A stretch of DNA of 64,000 nt, taken from NCBI GenBank assembly GCA_030248195.1, contig JASAND010004371.1, forward strand, positions 1 through 64,000, written 5' to 3'. This DNA is from Trissonchulus latispiculum (lineage: Eukaryota > Nematoda > Enoplea > Enoplida > Ironidae). Each line of letters begins with the position of its first letter. The stretch's first letter is position 1. The position numbers and the translations under genes are program-made. The notes beneath the pieces are model-generated. The model was not told the DNA's origin. It did no database searches and saw only the letters and a program-made list of their open reading frames with translations. This document shows positions 1-13,300 of the stretch, in pieces.

Positions 1-468
1 AGTTCTTCAAAATTAAAAGAATTAAATATCCGAAGATCGATTTTATTGCAAAAACCAAAAAATGTCTTCAGTTTCTAGGGGCTCCGTCCTCCAGACCCCG
101 TCTGTGCAAAATTTTGCCGCCCCCGTCATCAAATCGTGGATCCACCAGTGGTATGCATGCATATTTATTTTTTGTATTTCTCAGATTTATATACGTATTG
201 TTTTTATTGCTTGGTGGTTTGGTTTATGAATACTCTAAATTATTTGTTTCCTGTCCAATTTGGAAACATTTATATACTAAAAACTTTGACTTTATAATCG
301 CCTTGATGATTTACGTACATTATTGTTCGGACTAACTGACTGATTCGACCATTTGTAATTTGCTGACATTTTTGGACGCAAAAATGTGACCTCCTCCCTT
401 GCAATCGCTCTTTTCCTTTTATACATAACCTAATACGTACCCATCATTAAGTATTTTGCTAGCTAGAC
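1..468. other. AT-rich 5' flank, no gene recognised
   Basis: Mostly AT-rich sequence with one C/G-run patch near 75-125 that resembles the poly-G MITE remnants found elsewhere in this window. The only open frames are short and hydrophobic with no recognisable motif. It may contain the promoter or 5' UTR of the downstream gene, but no TATA box or initiator could be argued for. Confidence 0.5.
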
Positions 469-1318
469 CATGCAACGACAAAGCCTGAATCCTTTCCATG
501 CCAACCGGGTCTCTCCGGAGCGGCCGCCAGTGTCCTGGGCAATGCTGCCGGCGCCGGGACCGCGTCCAATCTGGCCGCTCCTTCCGCCGTAGCCAGCAAC
601 CCCAACGGCCCTGAGCAGCCTCCAGGACGGCCTACTCTCAGCTGGGCTTGAGCGCTGCCGCTGCCGGCGGCTATCATTCAACGGCCGGCGGCTATGGGAC
701 GGCTGGCGTGCCGGTTCCTGGTCCGGCCGCCCAGGATCCATCGGCCCTCCTGTTGTCCAGTTCCCTGCACCAACCGCCTCCGGGCAGTCATCTCCATCAT
801 CATCAGCAACCGACCGTCGCCAGCTCTAGGAATCTTGCCGCGCGCCAGCAGCTATCTGAATTCGGCGGCTGCCTGGACTCAGCAGACGGCTTTCCTGGCT
901 GCCGGTGAGCTTTCCACTGAACGCTGCGGCCGCAGCGGCTCCAGGTATGGTTTCAGCCACCCGTGGCCCGAGTGCTGCACCTGGCAGTAGTCAGCCGGCC
1001 GGCTCAGGTCTTCCCAGTGCGGCTGCTACCTTCTCGGCCTATGGATTGTCCACCCCCGGGACTGCAAGTGCTGCCGCTTTCGATCCCTCCAGCCTGCTGG
1101 TTTCTTCCTTCAGCGACTGTTAAGCTGCCACCAACAGCAGTTTTCTCGACATCTCCAGTCATCAACAGGCCACCCTCTCCACCGTTGAGCTCTGCAGGAC
1201 TGTCTTTATCATCTTCTTCAACGGCGGCGGCTTCCTTCTATTCCAACTTTTCAGGGACACCCTCCATCAGCATCTCAGCATTCAGCCCTGCCGGCTCTCC
1301 TTCGTGCGGCGCCTGCGT
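469..1318 (+). CDS. 5' exon region with shifting reading frame
   Basis: GC-rich, Ala/Ser/Pro/Gly-rich coding character continues through this stretch but hops between frames. Coding-like pieces occur near 540-650, 648-850 (with HLHHHQQP), 850-905 (SAAAWTQQTAF), 905-1115 and 1125-1310, in different phases. No good donor/acceptor pairs lie at the switch points. The likeliest cause is uncorrected single-base indels in a GC-rich region of the assembly rather than true introns or gene decay, because downstream exons are clean. ATG at 469 is the first plausible start but its frame soon stops. Confidence 0.45.
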
Positions 1319-4300
1319 TTGCAGGGAGCAGGACACAGCACCATTGCTAGCGGTGGCTACATTCAGGCACCGGGTGAGCAGCATCAATTGCAGCAACAGC
1401 AACAATTGCAACACAATTCTGCCAGGTTTGCTGCAGGGGCTGATCAGCAACAGGCTTCACCCTACGACATCAACGTGGACGCTTCCACGCCACAGCAGCA
1501 GCACAGCGTGCTGTCCCATTCCAGTGCTGAGGCTACCAGTCCGGCCACCCCAGGCCTGGGTGGTGTTCCTCCTGGGAATCGAGGTCGAGCTCCCTCAGTC
1601 CTAGACCATCACCACCAACAACAGCAGCAACAAAACGCTACTCCCAGCCCGCGGCAGGCCTATGCAGGATATCAGCAACAGCAGCAGCAACAACAACAGC
1701 AGTCTGGTGGATTTTATCGTCATCCAACGAATAATCCGCCAGATCCCTCCCTAGGCGATCCGACCAATCTTCTGTCGACTGCAGGAGGGGGCATCAGCCT
1801 GTCTGCTGCCAACAACAGCACGGGAAGACCCCCTCCGCCCAGCAGTCTCACGGTTACAACCACTGCTCCTGTGTCGCTGTGCAGCTTTGGTGCCCAGGGG
1901 CTGTCAACGCCACTGCAGGTGGCTACGAACGCCGCTACTGCTGGCAATCTGCCAACATCTGTTTCGTCTTTAGGTGGTGGTGCTGGCGGAACCTTGCTGT
2001 CTCCCACGACTGCCTATTTGCAGACTGCAAGCAGTCAGGCTATCAGTAGTTGTGGCATGCTTTTGGGCGGTACCAGCAATTACCACCTGTCTCAGCAGCA
2101 GCAACAACAACAGCAGCTGGCAGATTCACAGCTGTTGTTTTCGATGAGCTCAGCAGCTGGCGGCCTCACTCCACAGTCGTCTACGGCGACAGTGATTTCG
2201 ACCGCTCTACCGCCCGCCTCATCGTCATGCTCTTCGATATCGACCGGAGGATTTTTGATGTCGCCAACCGGTCTTCAGTTGTCCAGCGAGCTGACCCAGG
2301 CTTTGTCGCAGCACCAGGGCAGCAACGAGCTGCAACAACAACAGCACGCTGCTGCGGTGGCTGCCTTGGGCTTTTCGCTGGATCCAAACGCTGCTCTCAC
2401 GTCGGTTCTGGACGAGGCTTTTGGGCCCAATTTTGGCACCACGGCTCCTCCGTCTATTCAGCAGCACCCGGGTCAGCTGTTGGGCGGTCACCATCGCCCG
2501 TCAGCCGACCTGTCGGCGAATTTGGCCCAGTTTGACTCGCTGGATGGCCTTCATGATCCGTCATCATCGAATAAAAGTAAGAATTTGTCGAAGTTGGCTT
2601 TTTTCTGAGTTTTAGAAGTTTATGTTAAGGTTAAAATGATCAATGATGTCCAACAGTCGTAAACAAAAGGAATTTGGTTTAGTACGTGTAGTAAAATCTA
2701 AAAAATGGCTCTCTTCTAGTAAATTCTGAAAAATGGCTGCCCTCTCGAAATGCTGCCAAATGATAATGTGGTTTAAGGAATTTGGCTTATTTTTGGTTTG
2801 CATATAAATGTTTTGTTTTATGTTTTACTGAAACCTTTGTTGTTTCATTGTTTCGTTCGTATATATATTTTTTCAGCCGGGGAAGCTGGCCTGGTCGATC
2901 TGTCGCACGGATTCAATCTGCTGGATGAGATTGCCGGAGATCATCGGCTGATTCTGGACGATGCTTTCCTGGGCCAGTCCGGACCAAATTTGACCTTCAA
3001 CTCCGGGCTGGAATTTGACGGTGACGGAGGCGGCGGCGCTAGTCATACACTGCAGGCTAGCGGCGTCGGCGCTGGTAACGGTATGAGCGGTGGGTCGGGC
3101 GGTTATGGCTCGAGCGGCGCTGACGCTGCAGGCGCGTCAGCCGCGTCCAGCCTGACTACGGTGACGCCCAAACTGAGGGAAAAGCTGAAGATGAGAAAGG
3201 AGAAGGAATTGCAGGCAAGTGACGGGAGTGCTTAATGAATGAATGAATGAATGAATGAATGTTACTTTAATGTCTTGGCTAAGTGAACACAGAATGTGGT
3301 CGTTTGAGAAATGTATTGTATCGTATTTATTTGTTTGTTGCTTTTGGTACAGGTGGTTAGCTTGAGTTTTGGCTAGACTGGACTAGACCTGATAGCGCTG
3401 GGCATCCGTTAGCGCAAAATATCCATGGCAGATATCCGGATATGAAAAAATATTTTGGACCCGGACCCGGACCCCCGGCTCTGCCCTGCCCTTTCCCACT
3501 GGCATCATGGGTCCTTGTGCATGAAATTGTTTTTTATTGTTTAAATCTGGTATATAGATTATATCTATTAAAAATAATGAATTAAAAATAAAAAGTAAAT
3601 CTATAAATCGATTAAATCTACTCATTTTAGGAGATTGACATGGCCCTTCATCGTCATCTGATGGCTGTGGCGGAAAAGAATGAACCCTCAACGTCTGGCG
3701 CAGCTGGCAGCGGCGCAAGTAAATCCGGAGCCGCACCTGCCCCGGATCTGGGCATTGGCTCTGCCCTGCCCTTTCCCACCCTTAGCGAGTCGGGCCAGCT
3801 GCCCTCAAATTCCATGGTGGATTTCTCCAAACTTCTGGAAGTAGCTTCTGCCCATGAAAGTGAGCTTTGCCCTTCTGTTCTCCTATTGAACTGCTATAAA
3901 TACGTGGAAATGTATATAGTGACTTTTAAGTTCTTAATTTGATGTCGGGAGGGAGTGTTATTTTGTAAAGTTGCTTTTTAAGGATACAATAGGGAGGGAC
4001 CAGTAAAAATGTCAGCTTTTGCGAGAAAAATTGTGGTTTTTGTCTAAGCAGAGTGAAAGTTAGGAATCTATAAAATTGTTTGATAGAGATATGTGGATTT
4101 CTTCAAAACCAAAGTCCGGTAGTTTGCTTTGGTGAAAAACTCTGAATGCAAAGTGGTAGAGATAAGCATCGACTTTGAATTTATTTTCTAAAAAATTTTG
4201 CTTTCAATTATATTTCCTCTAGAATTTGCGTAAGTACATATCTGTCGCCAACTGACACACCAGGTACGTATATATAATTACTATACGTATACTTCCTGGT

Positions 4301-7300
4301 TTTAATGGACGTATATATATTTCTTGTTTTTCAAATTTTTTTCTTTCTTTCAGAAAGTCGACGTCATCCGGCCACCTCCAGTCCAGTTCACTTTTCCCCC
4401 GTCCGATTTTCGCCAGAGCCGGAGTCGCCCAAGGCTGGCGGCAGTGGCGGCGGGACCATGTTCAAATTTCACGATGACAGTACAAAGGTTTTCATTCCGG
4501 ATCCGAACCCGGCCTCGGCCAGTGGCGCCAAAAAACCGGCTCGTATACCCATCTACAAGCGGGTAAGATAGCAAACGGAGAGGAGTTATCTTTTGTTTTA
4601 TACACACTGTTTGTCTTCAGGAAACGTTTGAATTGAATTACGTATTGGATGGATACCGTCTCGAGCAGGCACGTAGCCAGGGAGGGGGGGGCGAGAGGAG
4701 CATGACCCCCGAAATCGGAGGCCAAAGAAAATTTTAATGCCAAGTATCAGAATGCGGGTAAGTATTTCCAAAGAAAGTTTCGGCTGCGGCGCTAATTTTA
4801 CACGAAAATGCCTCAAAAATACCAGTTTGCATTTGAAATCGGACTCTACAGAGTTCAGTTTCAGCTCAAATTTTAGAAAAATTTTGGCTTGCCCCCTCCG
4901 AATTTTTTTCTGGCTACGCTAGTGATTTCGAGCATATGCATACGTATGACAGGCGTCATACACATTTTTACTATAGCCAACTGGAAGTATTTGTATTTTA
5001 GTATATAGTTGTTGTTATTAGTATGTTTCCACCGTAGTTTCTAAGGTTGTATTTTATTTTGATAGGCTCTAATTTTTGTTTCAGGCCAAACATACGCTGC
5101 CCATGAAATCTTCCAGTCATAAGCTGGGCGTCAGCAGTCGCCCAGGGGCCGGCGGCACCCAGTCTACTGCCTACTATGCGGCAGGCGTCGGTGGAGGGTC
5201 TGCGCGCGCAGGCAATTCATCTGGCGTCGGCGCCGGCGCCTGCGCAACTGTCAATCCGCGCAGCGACTCACCCTACAGCTTTACGGATGACGAAGAACCC
5301 GACGCTGGCTCTAGTGCTGCGGCTGCGGCTACTGCCACTACTGGTGCTGCGGTCACGGCGGCTAGTCGTGCCGGTGCCGGTGGCAAAAAACTTGACGATG
5401 AAGTCAGCCGGAAACTGCTGCAGATTTCCAGCCTACATCCGGAACTGCGTGCCACAGCACCGCATGGCGGCGCTGCGGGTGGACGTGTAAAAACGCCGGT
5501 AGCAGGATTCAGTGCCGCGTCAGATACGCTACAGGCGGCTGCGAATCCCGCGGGTACGGACACTACGACCGCTGCCGCAGCCGGTACCCAGTGGCGACAT
5601 ATTGTCCCCAAGAAACGTCTGTCTGTGTCGTCGTCCACGTCAGCCATTTGTACGGCGTCTGGCGTCTCCAACAACCCTCCCCCCGTCTCCAGCCTGTCAG
5701 TGGCGGAGACGCGCGTTTTCAGTCCCCTTAATTCCGCCGTCAGCTGTTCGGTGCCGGCCCCTCGGCCCCCGCCTAACGGCGTGGGCGCCGCCTTTGTACG
5801 CACTGAAATTATTCTGGACGATAATTCGGCGGCTAGTCCCAGTTGCCCTCTAAGGACTAGTACTACTACTACTGCTACTGCTACTACTACTGCTACTTTC
5901 ACTGGTGGTGGGGCAACGCCCCACCAACTACCTTTAGCTACGTCCACCCAAACGTCTCAGCAGTCAGTTAAAACTGAACAGCCTGTAGCCCCCTCCACTT
6001 CTTCTCTGTTGGAAGAACCCCCCACTGTAGCACCGGCCCCCCTGAAACCTCAGTTGATTCTAAGGATCTCCAAAAAGTGTCTCACTTCCTCCACGCCCAC
6101 TCCCACATCGCGTGGCACGACGCCACGTCCGTCCTCTAGTGCCGGTGGCTCGGTGAAATCCGGCGGGACGCCCCTGCCACCCCTGGAAGCCACTGTGGCT
6201 GCTGTGGCACATGGGCTCCCCCTGACGGATCCCGCTCCCGCCAGTGGTGCAGAAGGTGCGATCGGCACCGCTAAACGAAAGAAGCATAAGAAAAAGCATA
6301 AAAAGAAACTGAAACAGGAGGTGCGTACCTGTGTTTTGTGTTGTGTCTTAATATTTAGGAAAGCATAAGAAAGGGGCATAAAAAAGTAATGTAAAACAGG
6401 AAATGGTCAGAGGAACACCCTGTAGATGCAAAAATCCGTGTTGTCATTAAGCTTTGCTTAATTGTTATTTTCAAAAATGTATTACATGTATTTCTTTCAA
6501 TTTTGTAAGCTGTAAGCAGAGATATTATTTTTTCCTGCGGACCATTTGCGGTCACTTGGTCGTAGTCAGTCAGTAGGTTGTTGTGTAATTGTTGTTTTCT
6601 TTTTTCAGCAGGAAGAAATTCCCGATGACAATAGTTTACGAGTGCCGACAGCGCCCCCTCCTACGGCAGCCGTAGCAGGAGCAGCCCAGACTCAACCCGG
6701 AGAACCCGGAGCAACGAACGCCCCCGAACTATTAACCAGGCCCGTTACCGAATCCCCAGCTCAGGTCGAATTGGCAGGATCTGCGGAGCCCACCGCCTCA
6801 AAGGAGGATAGTCATCATCATCATCATCACCATCATCATCATCATTCCCTGAAGAAAAAGCATAAAAAGAAGAAGAAAAAGAAGCACAGGGAGCAGGAAC
6901 GCCAGGAGGAGCAGCAACTGGATGGGAGCCAGGCGCCCCCAGAAACTGAGGGCGCTGCTAGCAGCACGCTACCCGCGGCCTGCTCGCCGGCACCTGCTCC
7001 TACGCTGAGTGCGGCTGCTACTGCACAGCGCCCTAGCTTGCCGATGGTTCTACGGCCTAATCGACCAGGTTTGCGGCTTAATGGTTAGTATACTTATACT
7101 GTGGGTAGTAATCTAGTGGTGTATTGGCTATTAGCAAAAGCTCCTATTGACACTAGCGTAGGCAGAAAAAAATTTAGGGGGGGATGCAAAGTTTTTCGGA
7201 GGGTCTGGGGGGCTCCCCCAGAAGCTGAGAAATTTTACCATTTCGTGACCTTCGTGGAATTTTCACAGAGCATTCGTTAAAATTACAATAATATTTAAGG

Positions 7301-10300
7301 CGCAGTGCTTGTTAATGCACCCAAATGATGCAGAAGGTGGTCAAAGTAGACCGAAATAGGGTAATTGGTACTCATTTGTTAGTGCGAAACACGTATTATA
7401 ATGGTATAATACACTTGTTTCAAAGGCGAAGGCACGAAAAGTTTTTGAAAAATAAGCGTTTTACACATGGCAGGAAAAATTCCTGGGGGGCAACACAATT
7501 TCGGGGGGGAATTCCTACCATTCCCCCTCCCCCTCCCCCCTGGCTACTCGCCTGCCTATTGAGGTATGTATTAACTGGCGTGATGTTAATGGTACCGTAT
7601 ACATTGAGGCGCACACACGTATAGATTTTATAGAAGCACATGATAGAACCTGAATACATATGCAATGTTTGTCAACTTGTGACTGGCATTTTTTAGGGTT
7701 TTGAAAGTGGGGGGCTTCCGAAAAGTTGGGGGGGGGGCAAGAAGTGGGGCGCCCCCGCACCTCCCCACCACTGAAAAATGCCAGTGTGACTTCACTTGTC
7801 CAGTATGAGTCTATTTGGCGTTAACTCAGGTGGATGCAAGGACAAGCTTGTGTTGAATTTTTTCCAAATCCACCAGACATATCTGGATTATTAGTCGGCC
7901 AAAATTTATGGGGGTTTCAGTGGGGGGCCATCGATTGAGGACATGTTCTTGGAGAATTTTTTAATTTTTACGGGTTTTTTGTGTAAAAACCGCTAAAAAT
8001 CGCTAAAGAAATTTTTAAGATTTAGGGTAAAAATGGTGAAATTTGGCTATTTTCGGGGTTATATGGGGGGAGGTCGAAAGTTATCGGAGGCATTTCATGT
8101 GGGGATTTCTTGTAACAGTGCCTACCTATGCAGATCTTGTTCTTTCTAGTGGTGGATTATGCTGAGACAGGTGGCGGTGGCAGCGATGAGTCGGAGATCT
8201 CCGACACAGATCTCTCCATTCACATGGACGTGGACGATCTCTCCTCTGATCCGGCCTATCAGCCTCCGCCCAATTTTCCTCGACGTGTACGTTGTCACAA
8301 AATGTTGAAAAAATGATCCTATGAAATGACGAAAAAACTGATTTTTCACACATAATTTTTTAGGACAAACGGAGCATATACGTATGTGTGTAAATGCAGC
8401 ACAATTTTCGTTGGGCTTCACAGTATATTAAATTTTGATTAAAAATTTAGTTTTTTGTTGGTATTGGCTTGCTTGCTTATTTGTGCAGGTTCTAATAATG
8501 GAAAAATTAAAATTTAAAATTTCTTAAAAAGTGACTGCTGTTGCTGTGTGGATTGTGTGCTGAGATGATAATTAATTTTTGGATTTTGCAGAAATTGACT
8601 GACAACACAGCCTATGTTCAGCAGTATCTCACTCATACCAAGAAGGCTCGACTGCTGCTCTGTGCTCAGCCGCCTGCTGCTGAGCATCATCCTTCTGACC
8701 CCCAGGGGTGCACTACTGGGGGTGCCCCCTCCCCCAGCGTTACCCCTGCCGCTGTTGGCGAGGCTGGGGGTCCCGCTAGCGGCTCCAGTAATCTACCTCC
8801 ACCCGGCGCCACAACCCTATTGGTTCCTTCCGCTTCCCCAGCTGCTTCTGATATCAGCCATACGCCGCCAGACACCTGCCACAATCCCTCTTCAAGATCT
8901 CAAACGTCCACCCCCACTCCCACCTCCCGGATGGGGTTGTCGGGGGCTGGCGCCCCCTCCACCTCATCTACCGTAGGACCTGCCCTACCTGCTCAGGGTG
9001 TTCGAGTGCTGCCGCCGGCAACTGGAAGTGTATGTTGTTTTTTCTGTTGTTTCTTTTGGATTTACTTTCCAGTTGCGTTGGTATCACGTGCTTTGCATAT
9101 TGGAAGAAACTGAGATTTTTTATCACAAAGATGTTTGCTTAGATGTTTTTGCGCTTTTTCAGACTTGCCGTCCTGTGGGCTGTGGGAGTTGTCAGAAATG
9201 TAGGAAGGTCCCTGCAGAAAATGAAGTTCGACTTGTCACCGCAATCTATAGCTTAACGGCAGCCGTGTCAAGAAAAGGCTAAAGGAATCTGTCATTAGAG
9301 AATTCACTAGAGCTGATTATTCCGATGCTTCCAAAAAATTTTCTTTTCACTATCTCTATTGTTATATGTTATTTTCACATTTTTGCCCTTTCTTTTTCAG
9401 GTATTTCAAAAGGGCTGCTTTATTGTCTGCAAGGAAGATGTGGGGAAAGGTGCCGAAAATTGTCCCCTCTATCGGGTTGACAATCAAAATCTCCTCCAGA
9501 AATTTATTCCTAGTACCTCAGTTGTCAATGATGTTTCCTCAACTGTCTATCATTCCACTCCTACGGTAGGCATGAGCATGCCCATTAACTTTTCCAAATT
9601 TCCTGCCCAGAGATTACCGGGAGCGTCTGGCTTACTTCTAGGCCAAAATGGAGGCCCCCCCGTCGATGGGGGGGGCTCACCGAAAATGGGGGGGCATATT
9701 TTTTGACAAATGTTTAGGTTTTTTACGTAAAAAATGCTAAAAATCGCTAAAAAATAACTAATTTTGGTTTTTTAAGCTAAAATAGTGGAAATTTAGGTAA
9801 AAATCCGGCGAAGCCGGAAGATTTTGGCTAAAAATGGTAAAAAATGGCAATTTTTGGGGTTATGGGGGGGAGGTCGGAATTTATGGGGGGGGGGCTCCTC
9901 GAATGGGGGGGGAGGTCGCCGAATGGGGGCCCCCCCCGTAGAAGTAAGCCAGAGCGTATCCAGGATTTTGTGTAGGAGATGGTTTTGATAAAATTCTTTT
10001 TCTTTCGACAACGAAAAAGTGGGGTTTCAATCCCAAACCCCCTCCCCCCCCCTGGATAGGCCCATGTAACGTAATGTAGAAACTATCAACGTCATATTTA
10101 CTACTTTCTCCTTTTTAATGTGTTGCAGAGTAAAGTTTGATTGGCTTACTTTCTGCTGGGGTAGTTCTTGTCCGCCCTCCCCCGTTTGAGGAGCCCCTCC
10201 TTATTCTGACCCCCCCCCCTCCCCATAACCCTAAAAATTGCCAAATTTCATCAATTTTCAGCATAGATTTATAAGATTTGTTTATGCTTGGCCGGATTTT

Positions 10301-13300
10301 CATCGTTTTTGCTGGTTAAAAATTCCATAACTGCTATTTTTAGTAGTTTATACACATGAAAACGCACAAATTCGCAAAGCGTTTTCTAAAACTTTGTCCC
10401 CCCCTCCACTATTTTGAGTGAGCCTCCACCATCAGTGGGGGGCATGTTCGGGAACTATCAAACAGCGATACACACTCCTGTTGCGCTATGTTTACGTGCT
10501 AAAGCTCGAAAACACAACCAGAGCCAGTATTTGTACAAGTACAATTGGTTTTTTGTTTCGACAGCTTATTTTCTTAAGAATATTTTATTCTTATTGATTT
10601 TTGCTGAATTCTTATCTGATGTATTTGTTTTCTTCTGTTTTGCAGTACTCTGGTTGGTGCACAGAGCACGCTGAGCTCTATCTGCCCGTGGCTGTCCGCT
10701 ACGTTGAGCACAGTCGGTCTACTGCCACGGTGGTTCTGGAAAGTTCCCTACAGGACCTGGTCCCGGCCATATCTACTGAAATTTCGGACAGGTTCGTTTG
10801 GGTTTTTTGGAGTTTTTCCTGTTTGCTTCTGGCTTTTTAGGCATAGAGTTCCTGGCTTTCGATAAAATACTGCACTATGTATATACGTATTTAGACTTTA
10901 CGTACAATGTATGTGTATAAAATAAATGTACGCAATATGTATTTACAATATCGGAATTTTTTCTATAAACAGTTGTTTTTGAGCCTTCCTCTGCAATGTA
11001 AAATTGCCTCAAATTAAGCCAGGATGTTTCTCAGTTAACATTACATTAATCTTTATCAACAAAAATATGCAGTATCATCCTGGAAAAATCAATGAAAAAC
11101 GCCCCTGCAGTCACTTTGGCAAATGCCTTAGTCCGAAACAAGAGAGAGCTTAGTGTCCGCTGTTTTTCGATGACTAATTTTTGTTCCTGTTTCTGTGTTT
11201 CAGTGTGGAAGCCTGGGGCGGCCTTTCACCGCCGGAATGCGATCAGCATGGCGGGGGGCCGCGCGGAACACCCCCGCCGGATCACCCACTGCGGAATGCC
11301 TTGGACTCCTATCTGCATGCCCTGGTCCTCCATGCACTGACCACTGGCGGATTCCTGCACAAAGTTAACAGTCGTAAGCCTAATAGAATAGACTCCCATT
11401 TATAGGTAAAGATGATGGGCGAAACGTCGCGACCCAAAATTTAACAGCGTCCATGGCAACAAAAGGTCAATCATGTACCGTTAGATATGAAACGCCACGA
11501 AGATCTGAAATCTGAATAGAATAGGAATAGATGTATAGACGTTTACCTTACCTATGTTTGTAATTTTTTATCTAATTTTGTACCAGTGACTGGCTGTTGT
11601 TGCCGTTGCTAGCTAGCTAAGGGTTCATTATTGTCAAAGATAGGTTAACGTTATGATTGCATTTAAAAGAGGCCAAGTTATCTTGAGGTTTAGTGAAGTT
11701 TGTGTTTGTTGGCTTCCTATGAGTTCTGATTTATGTACGTATCATATGACAAGTGCAGATAAAATTTGGTTAGGGTGGTGTCGAAGTTCTAACTTCCTCC
11801 AACTCTTACCGACATTTTTTGTTGAATTCTAGGTGAGCATGTACATTAGTTAAAGTACAGTTTGCATTGTCTTTTCAAAAAAATGTACTTATTTTTATAT
11901 CCAAGTATATATTTTTTCTGCAGCTTTTGTTTTCTAGAATGGGAATTTATCCGTCAATTTAATGAGGTAGAGTCCACTAATTTGGAGAAGAAGGCTCGAA
12001 TCCTGAACTGTGTTCACTGGCAGGATACTTTCAGGGTAGGTATATACCAGTGGCCAGGATATTTTAATTTTTTTCTGATTTGAAATTTTTGATTCTGAAT
12101 TTTTCAGAATTTCATTGATTACATTTAAAATTTTCTGTCCAAGTTGACTTTTCTCTGCATTGGTGGGATCAAGAGTACATAATAACTAAAGAGTGTGTCA
12201 AGCGTCAAGATCTTAGTTATGAGGCTTGCGACATTTATCTGCACAATAACGACTACCCCCCCCCAATTAGACCCATCACTTCAAAGAAATTTGGACGCTA
12301 TGTATTGTTTGTGTGCTGAAGCTCGCAACAGACGCACATTGAACCAACTGACTAGTTGTGTTTTTGATCTTTGGAACACAAACATAGCGTCCAAATTTCT
12401 TTGAAGTGATGGGTATAATTTATGGGGGGGGGGGAGTCAGCCGTTATCGTGCAGATGGTGTCGCAAGCCTAATAACTAAGAGCTTGACGTTTGGCACACT
12501 CTTAGTTATTATGTACTCTTGGTGGGATCAATCAATTTTGGAATCATACAATTCTGTGCGGTTGCATAAGTTGACAGAATCGGTTTTGCTGTTTTGTCCA
12601 GTATTATTATCTAGGTATTCATTTAAAAGAATATTGGAAAATAGCTATCCAATTAAAAGAATATTGGAAAAATATTTTTAGTCATTTATAGGGCATATCT
12701 TAAGTGGCTAGCATTATCCTTAAAATTTTGTTGTGAGTTTTTCTGATTTTTTCATTCACCTATTTTTTCAGGAAATGTTAGAATGGTATCCGTTTCTTTC
12801 TGTGGGGGAGGCTGAGGCCTCTGGTTTGTTATGTCAGGTAGGTTCCATCCTATGGTTTGTTTGATTTATTATTTATTTGCTTAGTCAGTATTTTGTGAAT
12901 GGGATGGGGCGGGGTTATTGTGGTGAAATATTTAGGATTGCACGAGAAGCAAAAATAGTGTTTAGTAGATATCGTTGACTATAATATGTCGGTTGTGGCT
13001 GGATATATTGTACAGTACAGCTCATTTCAAAGTGAGTTTGAAGCGATGTCGCAAAAGCAAATTACGCGACATTTTTCGCGAAATGTCGTTAATTTTTGAC
13101 GACATTTCTCTAAGATTTTGGGAGATTTCGCGAATTTTGAAGCGAAATGTCGCCAATTTCGCGACATTTCGCCAGATTTGGGACTTCGCCTCAAACGCAC
13201 TTTGAAATGAGCTGTACTGTATATTAATTGTTTGAGAAATAGATTAATGATTTAATTAATTAATAATTAATAATTTTTTAGGCATGTACCGGTTTGTCTG

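Larger units (their letters stand above)
7084..8149. other. Intron 6, filled by poly-G elements
   Basis: The 1.07 kb intron holds at least two separate inverted-repeat insertions (7151-7554 and 7683-7784). A third G-rich patch at about 7890-8085 has the usual interior of repeated CTAAAAATCGCTAAA-like text. The acceptor is tttctag before 8150. Confidence 0.6.

Noticed and set aside
459..741. Minus-strand open frames opposite the DUF4211 5' exon
   Set aside because: Arg/Pro/Ala-rich shadow frames of GC-rich plus-strand coding sequence. No splice or start context.
5273..5947. 224-codon minus-strand open frame
   Set aside because: Antisense shadow of exon 5. Composition mirrors Ala/Thr codons of the plus strand.
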